Part shown: in pieces, positions 1 through 9,062 of the stretch
How positions within the stretch are numbered: position 1 is the stretch's first letter
Layout: the number at the start of each line of letters is the position of its first letter
Source of the DNA: Alphaproteobacteria bacterium
GTDB taxonomy: Bacteria > Pseudomonadota > Alphaproteobacteria > SHVP01
Assembly (NCBI GenBank): GCA_016869765.1
Contig: VGES01000006.1
Span: 1 to 64,000 of the forward strand
Reading direction: 5' to 3'
DNA length: 64,000 nucleotides
Made by a program: the position numbers and the translations under genes
The notes under the pieces: model-generated
The model's input: only the letters and a program-made list of their open reading frames with translations
Database searches by the model: none
Told to the model about the DNA's origin: nothing

Positions 1-176
1 GCGCCATCGCTGCTGGCCTCCAATCCAGCCAGCATCTTGAATCACGACTCCCCGACCAAGGGAATCCCCGCCGATTCAACCTTTCAGAAACGCGCTCTAA
101 AGCGGGAATTGGCCATAGAACGTCCCTCCCGCGAAAGACATGGGGGTGGTTCGTGGCAAAACCATGACCCTGCGGA
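1..176. other. Left edge, no gene recognised
   Basis: No convincing coding region is visible here. The tracked ORF that begins at 37 runs on antisense to the cyclase gene and resembles no family I know, so I treat it as a shadow. The stretch is the downstream flank of the minus-strand cyclase gene. I see no clear stem followed by a T tract that would mark its terminator. Confidence 0.5.
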
Positions 177-1505
177 TCATGCGGTGGTCGCGCCCGGCAT
201 GGGCGGAGGCGCCGGCCGGGGCGGTGGCTCTGGGAGGGCCTTGGGCGCCAGCACCTCGCGCCCGCCCTCGATGCCTTTGAGAGGAAACGTCCCGAGCGTC
301 TCGAATCCTTCGATCCCGGCAAGATCGGCGAAGGCGCGCGAGACCAGCACCGGGCGCCTCAGTTCCTTGGTCAGGGCCTCGATGCGGGTCACCATGTTGA
401 CGGCCGGTCCGATGACGGTGAAATCCAGTCGTTTCGGCGCCCCGATGTTGCCGTAGATGATATCCCCGACGTGGAGCGAGATGCCGAAGTCGAGGGCGGA
501 CTTGTTTTCGCTGCGACGACGCTCGTTCAACGCCTGCATACGTTGACGTGCGCCGCTCACCGCCTTGAGCGCGCGGGCGGCCACCTGGGCGGGAGTGTCC
601 TCGCTGCCGAGCGGGAAGATCGCCAGGATGGCATCGCCGATGAACTTGAGGATCTCGCCGCCCAGCTCCTCGATCGGTTCACCGACCGCCTCGAAATAGT
701 CGTTGAGGACGGCAATCGTCCAGTCGGTGCGCAATCGCTCGGATAGGTCGGTGAAGTTACGCAAATCACAGAACCACACGACGGCGTTGATGGTTTCGCC
801 CGAGCCACGCTCGATCACGCCTTCGAGTACGCGATGTCCGGTGTTGCGACCGAGATAGACGTCGAGCAGCGTTCGCGACAACTCCCGCATCTGCATCACT
901 TCGAGCGGTCCAGCGAGCGCCCGGACCGCTCGGCGCAGCTCATCGAGATCCCAGTCGCTGAATCCGCCCGGCCGTTTGGTGGCGCAGGCGATTGCGTTCA
1001 CCTGTCCGTCGCTGAAGCGCAGCGGAAACACGACATAGTCGGTGAAGGCCTCATCGACCAGGTCCTTGAGGATCGGAAAGTCGATGACCGCGTCCCCGCC
1101 CTCGAGTCGGCGGCGCAGTTCCTTGCCGGTCTCGAACACCACTTTGAAGGGGCTGGTGGCGAACCGATCGGGGACTTTCCCTTGGTGGTAGCGCGGCGGC
1201 GTGAACGTCCAGACCTTCTGTTCGTCGGCCCGCCAGCGGCAGAGCGCCGCGCGATTGAGCGGGTGCAGCGTCTGCACGATGTAGTTCAAACGCCACAGGG
1301 GAATCCCTGCCTCGCTGATGCGCCGGGAGAAGCCATCGATCAGCGACGCGACGTTGCCACGGGTGAGCCCCTTGCGGATCAACCAATCGGTCACCCATCC
1401 GGACGGTTGCCGCGGTTCGACGTCGTCGATATCCATCGCCACAAGATGAGCGTTCGCCGGCCTGCGAACAAGGCCCCACGGCGGCTTGCTCGCAGGGATG
1501 GCCAA
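177..1505 (-). CDS. Class III adenylate/guanylate cyclase domain protein
   Basis: Predicted cytoplasmic cyclase making cAMP or, less likely, cGMP. The C-terminal half (about residues 240-410) is a class III catalytic domain. The metal-binding aspartates lie in FCDLRNFTDLSE (about D247) and GDAILAIF (about D291). A substrate-selecting Lys lies in EILKFIGD, and the transition-state Asn and Arg in GPAVNMVTRIE, so the domain looks catalytically complete. The N-terminal 230 residues have no membrane segment and may be a sensory domain I cannot name. The C-terminus is a Pro-rich tail. The start is uncertain: ATG at 1505 leaves only 19 bp to the divergent pyc start, while ATG at 1436 would leave a normal promoter space. 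Confidence 0.88.
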   Translation of the reverse strand: MAIPASKPPWGLVRRPANAHLVAMDIDDVEPRQPSGWVTDWLIRKGLTRGNVASLIDGFSRRISEAGIPLWRLNYIVQTLHPLNRAALCRWRADEQKVWTFTPPRYHQGKVPDRFATSPFKVVFETGKELRRRLEGGDAVIDFPILKDLVDEAFTDYVVFPLRFSDGQVNAIACATKRPGGFSDWDLDELRRAVRALAGPLEVMQMRELSRTLLDVYLGRNTGHRVLEGVIERGSGETINAVVWFCDLRNFTDLSERLRTDWTIAVLNDYFEAVGEPIEELGGEILKFIGDAILAIFPLGSEDTPAQVAARALKAVSGARQRMQALNERRRSENKSALDFGISLHVGDIIYGNIGAPKRLDFTVIGPAVNMVTRIEALTKELRRPVLVSRAFADLAGIEGFETLGTFPLKGIEGGREVLAPKALPEPPPRPAPPPMPGATTA

Positions 1506-1524
1506 CGCCTAATGTCGGCGCGCC

Positions 1525-4500
1525 ATGAACCCGGCTGTCACGCCGCGCAAGCTCAAGAAAGTCCTGGTGGCCAACCGGGGCGAGATCGCGATTCGCGTCT
1601 GCCGGGCGGCGACCGAATTGGGCCTGCGCACGGTCGCCATCTATTCCAAAGAAGACCGCTTTGCCCTGCATCGCTTCAAGGCCGATGAGTCCTACCTCGT
1701 CGGCGACGGCCTCGGTCCGGTGCAGGCCTACATGGACGCGGCCGACATCGTGCGCATCGCCCGCGAGGCGCAGGTCGATGCCGTCCATCCCGGCTACGGG
1801 TTTTTGTCGGAGAATCCCGAATTCGCCGAGGCGTGCCGCAAGGCAGGGTTGACCTTTGTCGGCCCGCCGCCCGAGGTCATGCGCCTTCTCGGCAACAAGG
1901 TCGCGGCGCGTGAACTCGCGCAACGGGCGGGCGTGCCGGTGATGCCGGCAACCGGGGCGCTGCCCCACGACGATGCGGCCATCAAGAGACTCGCCCGTGA
2001 CGTGGGCTACCCGGTGATGCTCAAGGCGAGTTGGGGCGGCGGCGGGCGCGGTATGCGCATCGTTCGTCGCGAGGAGGAGCTGCTCGATCTCGTCGCGACC
2101 GGCCGACGCGAAGCCAGGGCGGCCTTCGGCAACGACGAGGTGTTCCTCGAAAAGCTCGTCGAACGCGCTCGCCATGTCGAAGTGCAGATTCTCGGCGATC
2201 GTCACGGGCAGTTGGTGCACCTGTTCGAGCGGGACTGCTCGCTGCAGCGTCGCAACCAGAAGGTGATCGAACGGGCCCCAGCCGACTACCTCCGGCCGCA
2301 GCAGCGAGACGATCTCTGCGCCGCGGCGCTCGCCATCGCGCGGGCCGCCAACTACGTGTGTGCCGGCACGGTCGAGTTCCTGATGGACGCCGATTCGGGG
2401 GCCTTCTACTTCATCGAGGTCAACCCGCGCATTCAGGTCGAGCACACGGTGACCGAGCAGGTCACCGGGATCGATCTCGTCAAAGCCCAGATCCGGGTGA
2501 TCGAAGGGGCGCGAATCGGCTCGCCCGAATCGGGCGTGCCGGCGCAGGCCGACATCCGCCTCAACGGTCACGCGCTCCAGTGCCGCATCACGACCGAAGA
2601 TCCCGAGAACCAGTTCATTCCCGATTACGGCCGCATCACCGCCTATCGCGGGGCCACCGGGTTCGGCATCCGGTTGGACGGCGGGACGGCGTACTCGGGC
2701 GCGGTCATCAACCCGTTCTACGACTCGCTCCTCGAGAAGCTCACCGCCTGGGCGCCGACCGCCGACGAAGCCGCGCGGCGTATGGATCGGGCGCTCCGCG
2801 AGTTCCGCATCCGCGGCGTCAAGACCAATCTCGTCTTTCTCGAAGCGCTGGTGGGCAGTGCACGGTTCACCGCCTGGGACTACACCACGCGTTTCATCGA
2901 CGAGACTCCGGCGTTGTTCGAATTCAAGCCGCGGCGGGACCGCGCGACACGTTTGTTGTCGTTCCTGGGCGAGGTTTTGGTGAACGGCAACCCGGAGGTC
3001 AAAGGCCGGCGCAAACCGGAAGCCTTTGCCGCTCCCCACATGCCCAAGTTGCCAGCCGGGGATCCACCGCCCGGCTCGCGCCAACGCTTCGAACAGCTCG
3101 GACCCAAGGGTTTCGCCGACTGGATGCTCGCGCAGAGGCAACTGCTGATCACGGACACGACCTTCCGTGATGCCCACCAGTCGTTGCTGACCACGCGGCT
3201 TCGCACCGCCGACATGCTGGCGATTGCCCCGTACTACGCCCGGGCGCTGCCGCAGCTCTTGTCGCTCGAATGCTGGGGTGGCGCCACCTTCGATGTGGCC
3301 ATGCGGTTCCTCAAGGAGGACCCGTGGGCTCGGCTCGCGGCGCTACGCGAACGCGTGCCCAACATTCTGACGCAGATGTTGCTGCGTTCGGCCAACGCGG
3401 TGGGCTACACCAACTACCCCGACAACGTCGTGCGGTACTTCGTCAGCCAGGCAGCGACCGCCGGGGTCGACATCTTCCGCGTGTTCGACTCGCTCAACTG
3501 GGTCGAGAACATGCGCGTCGCCATGGATGCCGTACTGGAATCGGGAAAGCTGTGCGAAGCGGCAATTTGTTACACCGGCGATCTCGCCGACCCGAACGAG
3601 TCCAAATACACGCTGCGCTACTACGTCGCGATGGCCAAGGCTCTCGAAAAGGCGGGCGCGCACGTCCTCGGAATCAAAGATATGGCGGGGCTGTGCAAAC
3701 CGGCGGCTGCGCGCACGTTGGTGGCGACCCTGAAACAGGAGATCGGCCTTCCGATCCATTTTCACACGCACGATACGTCGGGCATTTCTGCGGCGAGCGT
3801 GCTGGCCGCGGCCGAGGTCGGGCTCGATGCCGCCGATGGTGCCGTCGACTCGATGAGCGGGCTCACGTCGCAGCCCAACCTCGGGGCGATCTGTGAAGCG
3901 TTGCGCGGCAGCGAGCGGGATCCGGGCTTCGACCGAGCGGCACTACGGAGCGTCGCCACCTACTGGGAAGGGGCGCGACGTTACTACGCGGCCTTCGAGA
4001 GCGATCTCCGCTCGGGCATGGCCGAGGTTTACGAACACGCGATGCCCGGCGGGCAATACACCAATCTGCGGGAACAGGCCCGCGGCCTCGGGATCGACGA
4101 TGCGCGTTGGCCGGAGGTGGCGCAGGCCTACGCCGAGGTCAACACGATGTTCGGCAACATCGTCAAGGTGACGCCCACCTCCAAAGTCGTGGGCGATATG
4201 GCGCTCTACATGGTGACCAACGAGCTCTCGGCCGCCGATGTGCTCGATCCGAAGAAAGACATCGCGTTCCCGGGTTCGGTCGTCGAGTTCTTCCACGGCG
4301 ACATCGGTCAGCCCTACGGCGGTTTCCCCGAAGCGCTGCAGAAGAAGGTCCTCAAGGGCAAAGAACCGCTGCGCGAGCGCCCGGGCAAGGTGCTGCCGCC
4401 GGTCGATCTCGCGGCGAAACGGGCCGAACTCGAAAAGCGCTTGCATCGCCAGGCGTGGGATACCGAACTCGCGTCCTATCTGATGTATCCCAAGGTGTTC

Positions 4501-4995
4501 CTGGAATACGCCGAGCACCGCCGAGCCTACGGCGATGCGGCGGTGCTGCCGACACCGGCGTTCTTCTACGGGCCCCAGGTCGGGGACGAACTCTCCATCG
4601 ACATCGAGCGCGGCAAGACCCTGATCGTCCGCCACCTCGCGATCGGCGAGCCGAACGAGGAGGGGGAGCGCAACGTCTTCTTCGAACTCAACGGTCAACC
4701 GCGGACGGTCAAGGTGCTCGACAAGAGCCTGGCCGCCCACGCACCGGTGCGCCGTCGGGCGGCGGAGGGCGATCGCTCGCATTTGGGCGCGCCGATGCCG
4801 GGGCTCGTGGTGAGCGTGTCGATCGCCAAGGGCCAGAAGGTCGCGGCCGGCGACCGACTGCTCACCATCGAGGCGATGAAGATGGAAACCACGGTATATG
4901 CCGAGTTCGACGGCACGATCAAGGAGATCGCGGCCCCCGCGGGCACACGGGTCGAGACCAAGGACCTGTTGCTGGTGCTGGAGCCGATCGCGTAG
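1525..4995 (+). CDS. pyc: Pyruvate carboxylase
   Basis: Anaplerotic, biotin-dependent conversion of pyruvate to oxaloacetate in the cytoplasm. The 1156-residue length matches the single-chain alpha4-type enzyme. Order of parts: biotin carboxylase with ATP-grasp (about residues 10-465, starting KVLVANRGEIAIRV), carboxyltransferase of the DRE-TIM barrel class (TDTTFRDAHQS near 540; metal-site HFHTHDTSG near 747), and a C-terminal biotinyl domain with the modified lysine in EAMKMET near 1118. It is divergent from the cyclase gene. I see no frameshift and no missing motif. Oxaloacetate decarboxylase and propionyl-CoA carboxylase are less likely because all three domains are fused in this order. 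Confidence 0.98.
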   Translation: MNPAVTPRKLKKVLVANRGEIAIRVCRAATELGLRTVAIYSKEDRFALHRFKADESYLVGDGLGPVQAYMDAADIVRIAREAQVDAVHPGYGFLSENPEFAEACRKAGLTFVGPPPEVMRLLGNKVAARELAQRAGVPVMPATGALPHDDAAIKRLARDVGYPVMLKASWGGGGRGMRIVRREEELLDLVATGRREARAAFGNDEVFLEKLVERARHVEVQILGDRHGQLVHLFERDCSLQRRNQKVIERAPADYLRPQQRDDLCAAALAIARAANYVCAGTVEFLMDADSGAFYFIEVNPRIQVEHTVTEQVTGIDLVKAQIRVIEGARIGSPESGVPAQADIRLNGHALQCRITTEDPENQFIPDYGRITAYRGATGFGIRLDGGTAYSGAVINPFYDSLLEKLTAWAPTADEAARRMDRALREFRIRGVKTNLVFLEALVGSARFTAWDYTTRFIDETPALFEFKPRRDRATRLLSFLGEVLVNGNPEVKGRRKPEAFAAPHMPKLPAGDPPPGSRQRFEQLGPKGFADWMLAQRQLLITDTTFRDAHQSLLTTRLRTADMLAIAPYYARALPQLLSLECWGGATFDVAMRFLKEDPWARLAALRERVPNILTQMLLRSANAVGYTNYPDNVVRYFVSQAATAGVDIFRVFDSLNWVENMRVAMDAVLESGKLCEAAICYTGDLADPNESKYTLRYYVAMAKALEKAGAHVLGIKDMAGLCKPAAARTLVATLKQEIGLPIHFHTHDTSGISAASVLAAAEVGLDAADGAVDSMSGLTSQPNLGAICEALRGSERDPGFDRAALRSVATYWEGARRYYAAFESDLRSGMAEVYEHAMPGGQYTNLREQARGLGIDDARWPEVAQAYAEVNTMFGNIVKVTPTSKVVGDMALYMVTNELSAADVLDPKKDIAFPGSVVEFFHGDIGQPYGGFPEALQKKVLKGKEPLRERPGKVLPPVDLAAKRAELEKRLHRQAWDTELASYLMYPKVFLEYAEHRRAYGDAAVLPTPAFFYGPQVGDELSIDIERGKTLIVRHLAIGEPNEEGERNVFFELNGQPRTVKVLDKSLAAHAPVRRRAAEGDRSHLGAPMPGLVVSVSIAKGQKVAAGDRLLTIEAMKMETTVYAEFDGTIKEIAAPAGTRVETKDLLLVLEPIA

Positions 4996-5128
4996 GTAGG
5001 CTCGCCACCGCGAAGAGCCGTCAATCTATTGCAAGAACGGGGCAAGTTCACCGCGCCCCCGCCAGTGCCGGTGTCGCGCGTCCAGCGCCTGTCCTGCACT
5101 CCCAGCTCCCAATTTGGTCGAACCGCCC

Positions 5129-5163
5129 TTGCGAATCGTGACCTGTAAGATTTATGCTTACAG
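5129..5163 (+). promoter_or_regulatory. Promoter and operator of the RHH/PIN toxin-antitoxin pair
   Basis: A perfect inverted repeat CTGTAAG-7 nt-CTTACAG (5143-5163) ends one base before the antitoxin ATG. It overlaps a promoter-like pair TTGCGA (5129-5134) and TATGCT (5153-5158), 18 bp apart. Ribbon-helix-helix antitoxins usually repress their own promoter by binding such repeats, so this is the likely autoregulatory operator. The predicted transcript start would leave almost no 5' leader. Confidence 0.6.
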
Positions 5164-5164
5164 C

Positions 5165-5383
5165 ATGAGAGAGACGCTGACCGTGAGTCTCCCGCGGCGC
5201 ACCAAGCGCCTCATTGCCCGAGCCGCTGGTGAGGGTGGCATGACGACCAGCGAGTATGTGCGGGTAGCAATTCATAGGAAACTCTGGCAAGACGCGTTGA
5301 TGGAGACACGCCGCGTAGCGGTTCCTCGCGCAAGGGCCAAAGGGGTATTCACAGACGAGGACGTGTTCACGCTCGTTTCGTGA
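5165..5383 (+). CDS. Ribbon-helix-helix antitoxin
   Basis: A 72-residue protein when started at the internal ATG (5165). The ORF-track start at 5114 would read through the operator. The N-terminus ETLTVSLPRRTKRLIARAAGEGGMTTSEYVRVAI has the strand-helix-helix pattern of CopG/ParD-like DNA-binding antitoxins. The charged C-terminal tail would wrap the toxin. Its stop overlaps the start of the PIN-domain toxin (GTGA), which is typical of a coupled toxin-antitoxin operon. The inferred role is to neutralise the downstream PIN ribonuclease and repress the shared promoter. Confidence 0.8.
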   Translation: MRETLTVSLPRRTKRLIARAAGEGGMTTSEYVRVAIHRKLWQDALMETRRVAVPRARAKGVFTDEDVFTLVS

Positions 5384-5787
5384 AGGTCGTCTTCGACACC
5401 AATGTCATCGTGGCCGGTATCGTCGCCGAAGGCCTATGTCGAGAAATCCTCGAGACTCATGTTCCCGAGCACAACGTGGTTCTATCGCAGGTGCTCTGGG
5501 ACGAACTCGCGACGACACTCCGAGGCAAGTTTGGTCTCCTCGCCGAGGACTTGCCCATTCTTGCGCTGTATCGTCGGCACGCCATGTGGTGCGAGCCGGC
5601 GCCGCTGGCAGGACCCGTTTGCGACGACGCTGAGGACGATTGGGTACCGGCCACGGCAGTCGCCGGAGCGGTTGAAGCGATCGTGAGCGGCGACGCAGAC
5701 CTCTTGATACTCAAGAGCCACGCGGGCATCGAAATCCTATCCCCTCGTCAATTCCTGGTTCGCCAGTCACCATCGGTACGTCTTTGA
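5380..5787 (+). CDS. PIN-domain toxin, putative ribonuclease
   Basis: A 135-residue single PIN domain, of the family often annotated as putative toxin-antitoxin component, PIN family. The first metal-binding Asp is in VVFDTNVIVAGI, and further acidic residues appear in DDAEDDWV and SGDADLLIL, as expected for the four-acidic-residue nuclease site. The start is GTG at 5380, overlapping the antitoxin stop by four bases. Members cut tRNA or mRNA; the target here cannot be told from sequence. The gene looks intact. Confidence 0.82.
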   Translation: MKVVFDTNVIVAGIVAEGLCREILETHVPEHNVVLSQVLWDELATTLRGKFGLLAEDLPILALYRRHAMWCEPAPLAGPVCDDAEDDWVPATAVAGAVEAIVSGDADLLILKSHAGIEILSPRQFLVRQSPSVRL

Positions 5788-5809
5788 GCCACGTGAACTG
5801 ACGCCCGTT

Positions 5810-6350
5810 CTATCCCGAAGGACCTTCCATCGCTCGTAGGAGCGCGGCCACCTCGCCGGGCGTGGTCAGGTGAATGACCGAGCAGCGCGAGCGCTCCACG
5901 GCCGCGGTCACGACCGGCCAATCCGTGCGGTGGTAGCCGACGACGAACCGCAGGAACCCGACATCAAAATGCTCCGGGCACCCGGGCGCCAGATCAGCGC
6001 GCACCCGTCCATAGGATGCCGCGATCCGCCAAAGTGCGCGCCACAGATAGATCGGGCGAAGGAAGGTCGAGCAGGATCGCCGCCTCGGCCCGCGCCAGTC
6101 GATCGCCAACCGTGTTGCGGTAGCTGCCATCGATGATCCAGCGCGGTTGGGCGATCAGCTCCGCGTGGTGGTCACGCCATTCGTCCCGCGGTGTTTGAAT
6201 CCAGCCCGGCCGCCAGAAATGCTGGTCCAAGTGCACCACCGGCAACCCGAGCCGCGGCCCGAGACGACGCGCAAGCGTCGATTTGCCCGAGCCCGGTGGT
6301 CCGAGGACGACGATCCGATCGGCCGATCGAAGAATTTCGGCGCTCACCAA
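5810..6350 (-). pseudogene. P-loop kinase-like ATPase, frameshifted
   Basis: Two overlapping ORFs in different frames make one protein. The first carries a Walker A motif (VLGPPGSGKSTLARRLG) and HLDQHFWRPGW, typical of FlaR/adenylate-kinase-like topology modulation proteins. The second continues the family with RPIYLWRALWRI and a C-terminal domain. Removing one base near 6059-6064 joins them as LDLPRPIYLWR. The joined frame is exactly 180 codons including stop, a normal family length. Start candidates are TTG 6350 or GTG 6347, overlapping the end of the lipoprotein gene. This is either a genuine +1 frameshift or a sequence error. No programmed slippery site is evident. Confidence 0.82.
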
Positions 6351-6697
6351 CGGCGAGGCGGCAGGATCTTCACGCCTGAGGGGCTCACGACCGTGCGTGT
6401 GCCGTCCCGTTCGCGCTGAATGACCGTGACACCCTTCGAGTTGACGATGGTCTTCTCGTTGGGCTTGCTGAACACGTAGTTCGTGTCGCCGTTCTTGCCC
6501 GTATAGACGTAGCTTTTTTCGCTAGACGAACTCGACGACGTCGAGCCGCTGGAATAGCTCGACGTGCTCGATGAGCTGCCGCTCGAATACGAGGGCGTAT
6601 AGGACGGCGAATAGCAGCCGTTCTGGCACCAGTTGGCGCAACCGCCGAGGCCCGCCACCAGGCCGGACAACGCCACGATCGTCAGGGTTCTCACCAT
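6344..6697 (-). CDS. Small Ser/Tyr-rich lipoprotein
   Basis: A 117-residue protein when started at ATG 6697, which sits behind GGGAGGTG; the tracked start (6736) is less likely. The N-terminus is a signal peptide ending in a lipobox (GLGGC), so an outer- or inner-membrane lipoprotein is expected. It is followed by a low-complexity linker of Ser, Tyr and Thr (about residues 25-60). The compact C-terminal part, about 55 residues, includes YVYTGKNGDTNYVFSKP and ends in PPRRW. I do not recognise a named family. The gene overlaps the start of the broken kinase-like gene by a few bases, suggesting one transcript. Confidence 0.68.
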   Translation of the reverse strand: MVRTLTIVALSGLVAGLGGCANWCQNGCYSPSYTPSYSSGSSSSTSSYSSGSTSSSSSSEKSYVYTGKNGDTNYVFSKPNEKTIVNSKGVTVIQRERDGTRTVVSPSGVKILPPRRW

Positions 6698-6760
6698 GAG
6701 CACCTCCCCGCGCCTGTAAGGGTTGCGGGCGATCATGGCAAATCTTTGGCGAATGCTAGT

Positions 6761-7027
6761 CTAGCGCGGCGAAACGGCGCGGAGCCCCTGTTTGACTGCC
6801 GCCATGTCATCCTCGAGGTCGCGAACTCGCGTCAACAGCGCCGCGTGGTCCTGGGCCAAATCGAACAGCAAGTCCTGGGTCTGGCGCAGCTCGAGCTCGA
6901 GCTGTACGACCCTGGCTTCGAGGGTCCGCGGCGGACTGAGCCGCAGGGGAAGGGGGTCGGCCGCGTGGCCGACCGTCCATCCCAGGGCGAGCGCCGCCGC
7001 TAGGGCAACCGTCGTCGGCCATTTCAT
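6761..7027 (-). CDS. Small exported coiled-coil protein
   Basis: An 88-residue protein if started at ATG 7027 (MKWPTTVALAAALALGW). The N-terminal signal sequence probably ends around GHAADP. The mature part (TLEARVVQLELELRQTQDLL and on) has strong heptad spacing of Leu and Val, indicating a short coiled coil, perhaps a periplasmic trimer or membrane-stalk helix. No family is recognised. It lies downstream of the MacAB-like operon on the same strand with a 62-bp gap, so co-transcription is possible but not shown. Confidence 0.6.
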   Translation of the reverse strand: MKWPTTVALAAALALGWTVGHAADPLPLRLSPPRTLEARVVQLELELRQTQDLLFDLAQDHAALLTRVRDLEDDMAAVKQGLRAVSPR

Positions 7028-7089
7028 CGGACTCTCCGTGTGATGTCTCCGTAAACGTCTATCTGGCGCCACTCGCGTCGGGCGTCAAT

Positions 7090-8322
7090 TCACTCGTAGC
7101 GGAGCGCGACGATCGGGTCGAGTTGCGCCGCCTTGCGCGCCGGATAGAAACCAAAAAACACCCCGACAGCGCCAGAAAACCCGAACGCCAGGACCAGCGA
7201 CAGGGGCTCGATCAACGTCGGCCATCCGGCCAGATTGGCGATCAGCGCCGAGGCCAGGATGCCGATGCCGATGCCGACGATGCCGCCGATCAACGATAGC
7301 GTCACCGCCTCGACCAGGAACTGGAGCAGAATGTCGCGTCGACGCGCGCCGACGGCCATGCGCAGGCCGATTTCGCGGGTTCGTTCGGTCACCGACACCA
7401 GCATGATGTTCATGATCCCGATCCCCCCGACGAGCAACGATACCGAGGCCACAGCGGCGAGCAGGTAGGACAACACCCGCTGCGAGGCTTCGCGCGCCTC
7501 CATGATCTCGGACAGATTTCGTACGTTGAAGTCGTCCTCTGCGCCGGGCTGGATGTTGTGGCGTTGCCGCAGGCTGCTCGTGACCTGCTCTTCGACGACC
7601 TTGGCGTCGGCTCCGTCCTGCAGTTTGACCAGGATCTGCGCGACGCCGGTGGGTCGGGTCTGCAAATTGGCGCCGATCACACGCTTACGGGCGGTCGACA
7701 GCGGCACGAGCGCGACGTCGTCCTGATCCTGGCCGAAGGAATTTTGTCCCTTCTTCGCCAGGACGCCGACGACGTCGAATGGCACGTTCTTGATCCGCAC
7801 CATGCTACCGACGGGGTCACTGTTGACGAACACGGCTTTGGCGACGGTCTCACCCAGGACGACAACCTTGGCGCCTGCCCGGATGTCCTCCTCGGTGATG
7901 GCGCGGCCGGCGACCAGTTCCCAGTCGCGGGCCGCCATGAAATCCGTCGTGACGCCCTGGATCGCGGTCCACCAATTGTCGGCGCCATTGACCACTTGCG
8001 CACCGCCCCGCACGGTCGGCGCGGTCAGCACGACTCCGTCGATCAGCGTCAACGCTTCGGCGTCTTCCTCGGTCAGGTTGTACGTGGTTCCGGCCCCGAG
8101 GCGGGCCCGCCCGTCTCGACTTGAAGCGTTGAACACGATGATCAGATTGGCGCCGAGGCTGCGAATTTGCGCCGATACGCGATCCTGGGCGCCGGAGCCG
8201 ACGGCGACCATGGTGATGACCGCGCCGACGCCGATGATGATGCCCAGCATGGTGAGCGCGCTGCGCAGCACGTTGATGCGGAGCGCGCGGAGGGCCACGA
8301 GGAGGTTCGCAAGAACGTTCAT
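7090..8322 (-). CDS. ABC transporter permease, MacB-like
   Basis: A 410-residue inner-membrane subunit. It has an N-terminal transmembrane helix (about residues 15-45, LTMLGIIIGVGAVITMVAVG), a periplasmic MacB core domain of about 220 residues, and three C-terminal helices of the FtsX-type domain (about 285-400). Unlike E. coli MacB, the ATPase is a separate protein, encoded just upstream with a 4-nt overlap (8319-8322). With the adaptor and ATPase it should form a tripartite machine that uses ATP to push periplasmic substrates toward an outer-membrane channel, not encoded here. The substrate is unknown; the sigma/anti-sigma context suggests stress-related export. Confidence 0.9.
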   Translation of the reverse strand: MNVLANLLVALRALRINVLRSALTMLGIIIGVGAVITMVAVGSGAQDRVSAQIRSLGANLIIVFNASSRDGRARLGAGTTYNLTEEDAEALTLIDGVVLTAPTVRGGAQVVNGADNWWTAIQGVTTDFMAARDWELVAGRAITEEDIRAGAKVVVLGETVAKAVFVNSDPVGSMVRIKNVPFDVVGVLAKKGQNSFGQDQDDVALVPLSTARKRVIGANLQTRPTGVAQILVKLQDGADAKVVEEQVTSSLRQRHNIQPGAEDDFNVRNLSEIMEAREASQRVLSYLLAAVASVSLLVGGIGIMNIMLVSVTERTREIGLRMAVGARRRDILLQFLVEAVTLSLIGGIVGIGIGILASALIANLAGWPTLIEPLSLVLAFGFSGAVGVFFGFYPARKAAQLDPIVALRYE

Positions 8323-9062
8323 GCCGCCTCCCCGGGAAACGCGCTGAGCTGGGCTGCCGCGTCGTGACGCTCGGCCACGCGGTCGTCGGCCCGGACTTCG
8401 CCATCGCGGAAGGCGATGACACGGCGTGCGAAACGCGCGATGTCGGACTCGTGCGTGACCAACACGACCGTGGTGCCGCGCGCGTTCAACTCCTGAAGGA
8501 TCGCCATGATCTCGACGCCGGTACGGGTGTCGAGTGCCCCGGTCGGCTCATCGGCCAGGATCAACAGCGGGTCGTTCACGAGGGCACGCGCGATGGCCAC
8601 GCGCTGCTGTTGGCCGCCCGACAACTGGCTGGGGTGGTGGTGAGCGCGTTCGGCCAAGCCGACGCGGGCCAACCGCTCCGATGCCCGCTGCCGCCGCGTG
8701 TCAGGCGCCAGACCCGAGTACAGCAGTGGCATTTCCACGTTGTCGATGGCGCTCGTCCGGGGCAGCAGATTGAAGCTCTGGAACACGAAGCCGATCTTGG
8801 CGTTTCGCACCCGGGCAAGTTGATCGGTGTCGAGTGTCGCCACGTCGACGCCGTCGAACCAATGCTCACCCGCGGTCGGGCGATCGAGGCAACCCAGCAG
8901 GTTCATGAACGTCGACTTGCCCGAGCCCGAGGGTCCCATGATCGCCACGAACTCACCGCGCCCGATCTCGAGCGATACGTTGCGCAACGCCCGAACGACC
9001 GAATCGCCCATGTGATATTCGCGGGCCAGGTTTCGCGTGCGAATGAGGGCCTCGTCGCTCAT
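8319..9062 (-). CDS. ABC transporter ATP-binding protein, MacB/LolD type
   Basis: A 247-residue ATPase, starting at ATG 9062 ([11 protein letters not shown]), which overlaps the adaptor stop by four bases. It carries Walker [10 protein letters not shown] (about 40-48), the signature [15 protein letters not shown] (about 142-156) and Walker [13 protein letters not shown] with the catalytic Glu. The closest relatives are stand-alone ATPases that pair with MacB-type permeases. It sits between adaptor and permease genes in a fully overlapping operon, so the three products are presumably made in balance. Confidence 0.93.
   Translation of the reverse strand: MSDEALIRTRNLAREYHMGDSVVRALRNVSLEIGRGEFVAIMGPSGSGKSTFMNLLGCLDRPTAGEHWFDGVDVATLDTDQLARVRNAKIGFVFQSFNLLPRTSAIDNVEMPLLYSGLAPDTRRQRASERLARVGLAERAHHHPSQLSGGQQQRVAIARALVNDPLLILADEPTGALDTRTGVEIMAILQELNARGTTVVLVTHESDIARFARRVIAFRDGEVRADDRVAERHDAAAQLSAFPGEAA

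Noticed and set aside
1051-3177. A 708-aa minus-strand ORF opposite pyruvate carboxylase
   Set aside because: High-GC antisense shadow; no recognisable motif, while the plus strand encodes an intact pyc.
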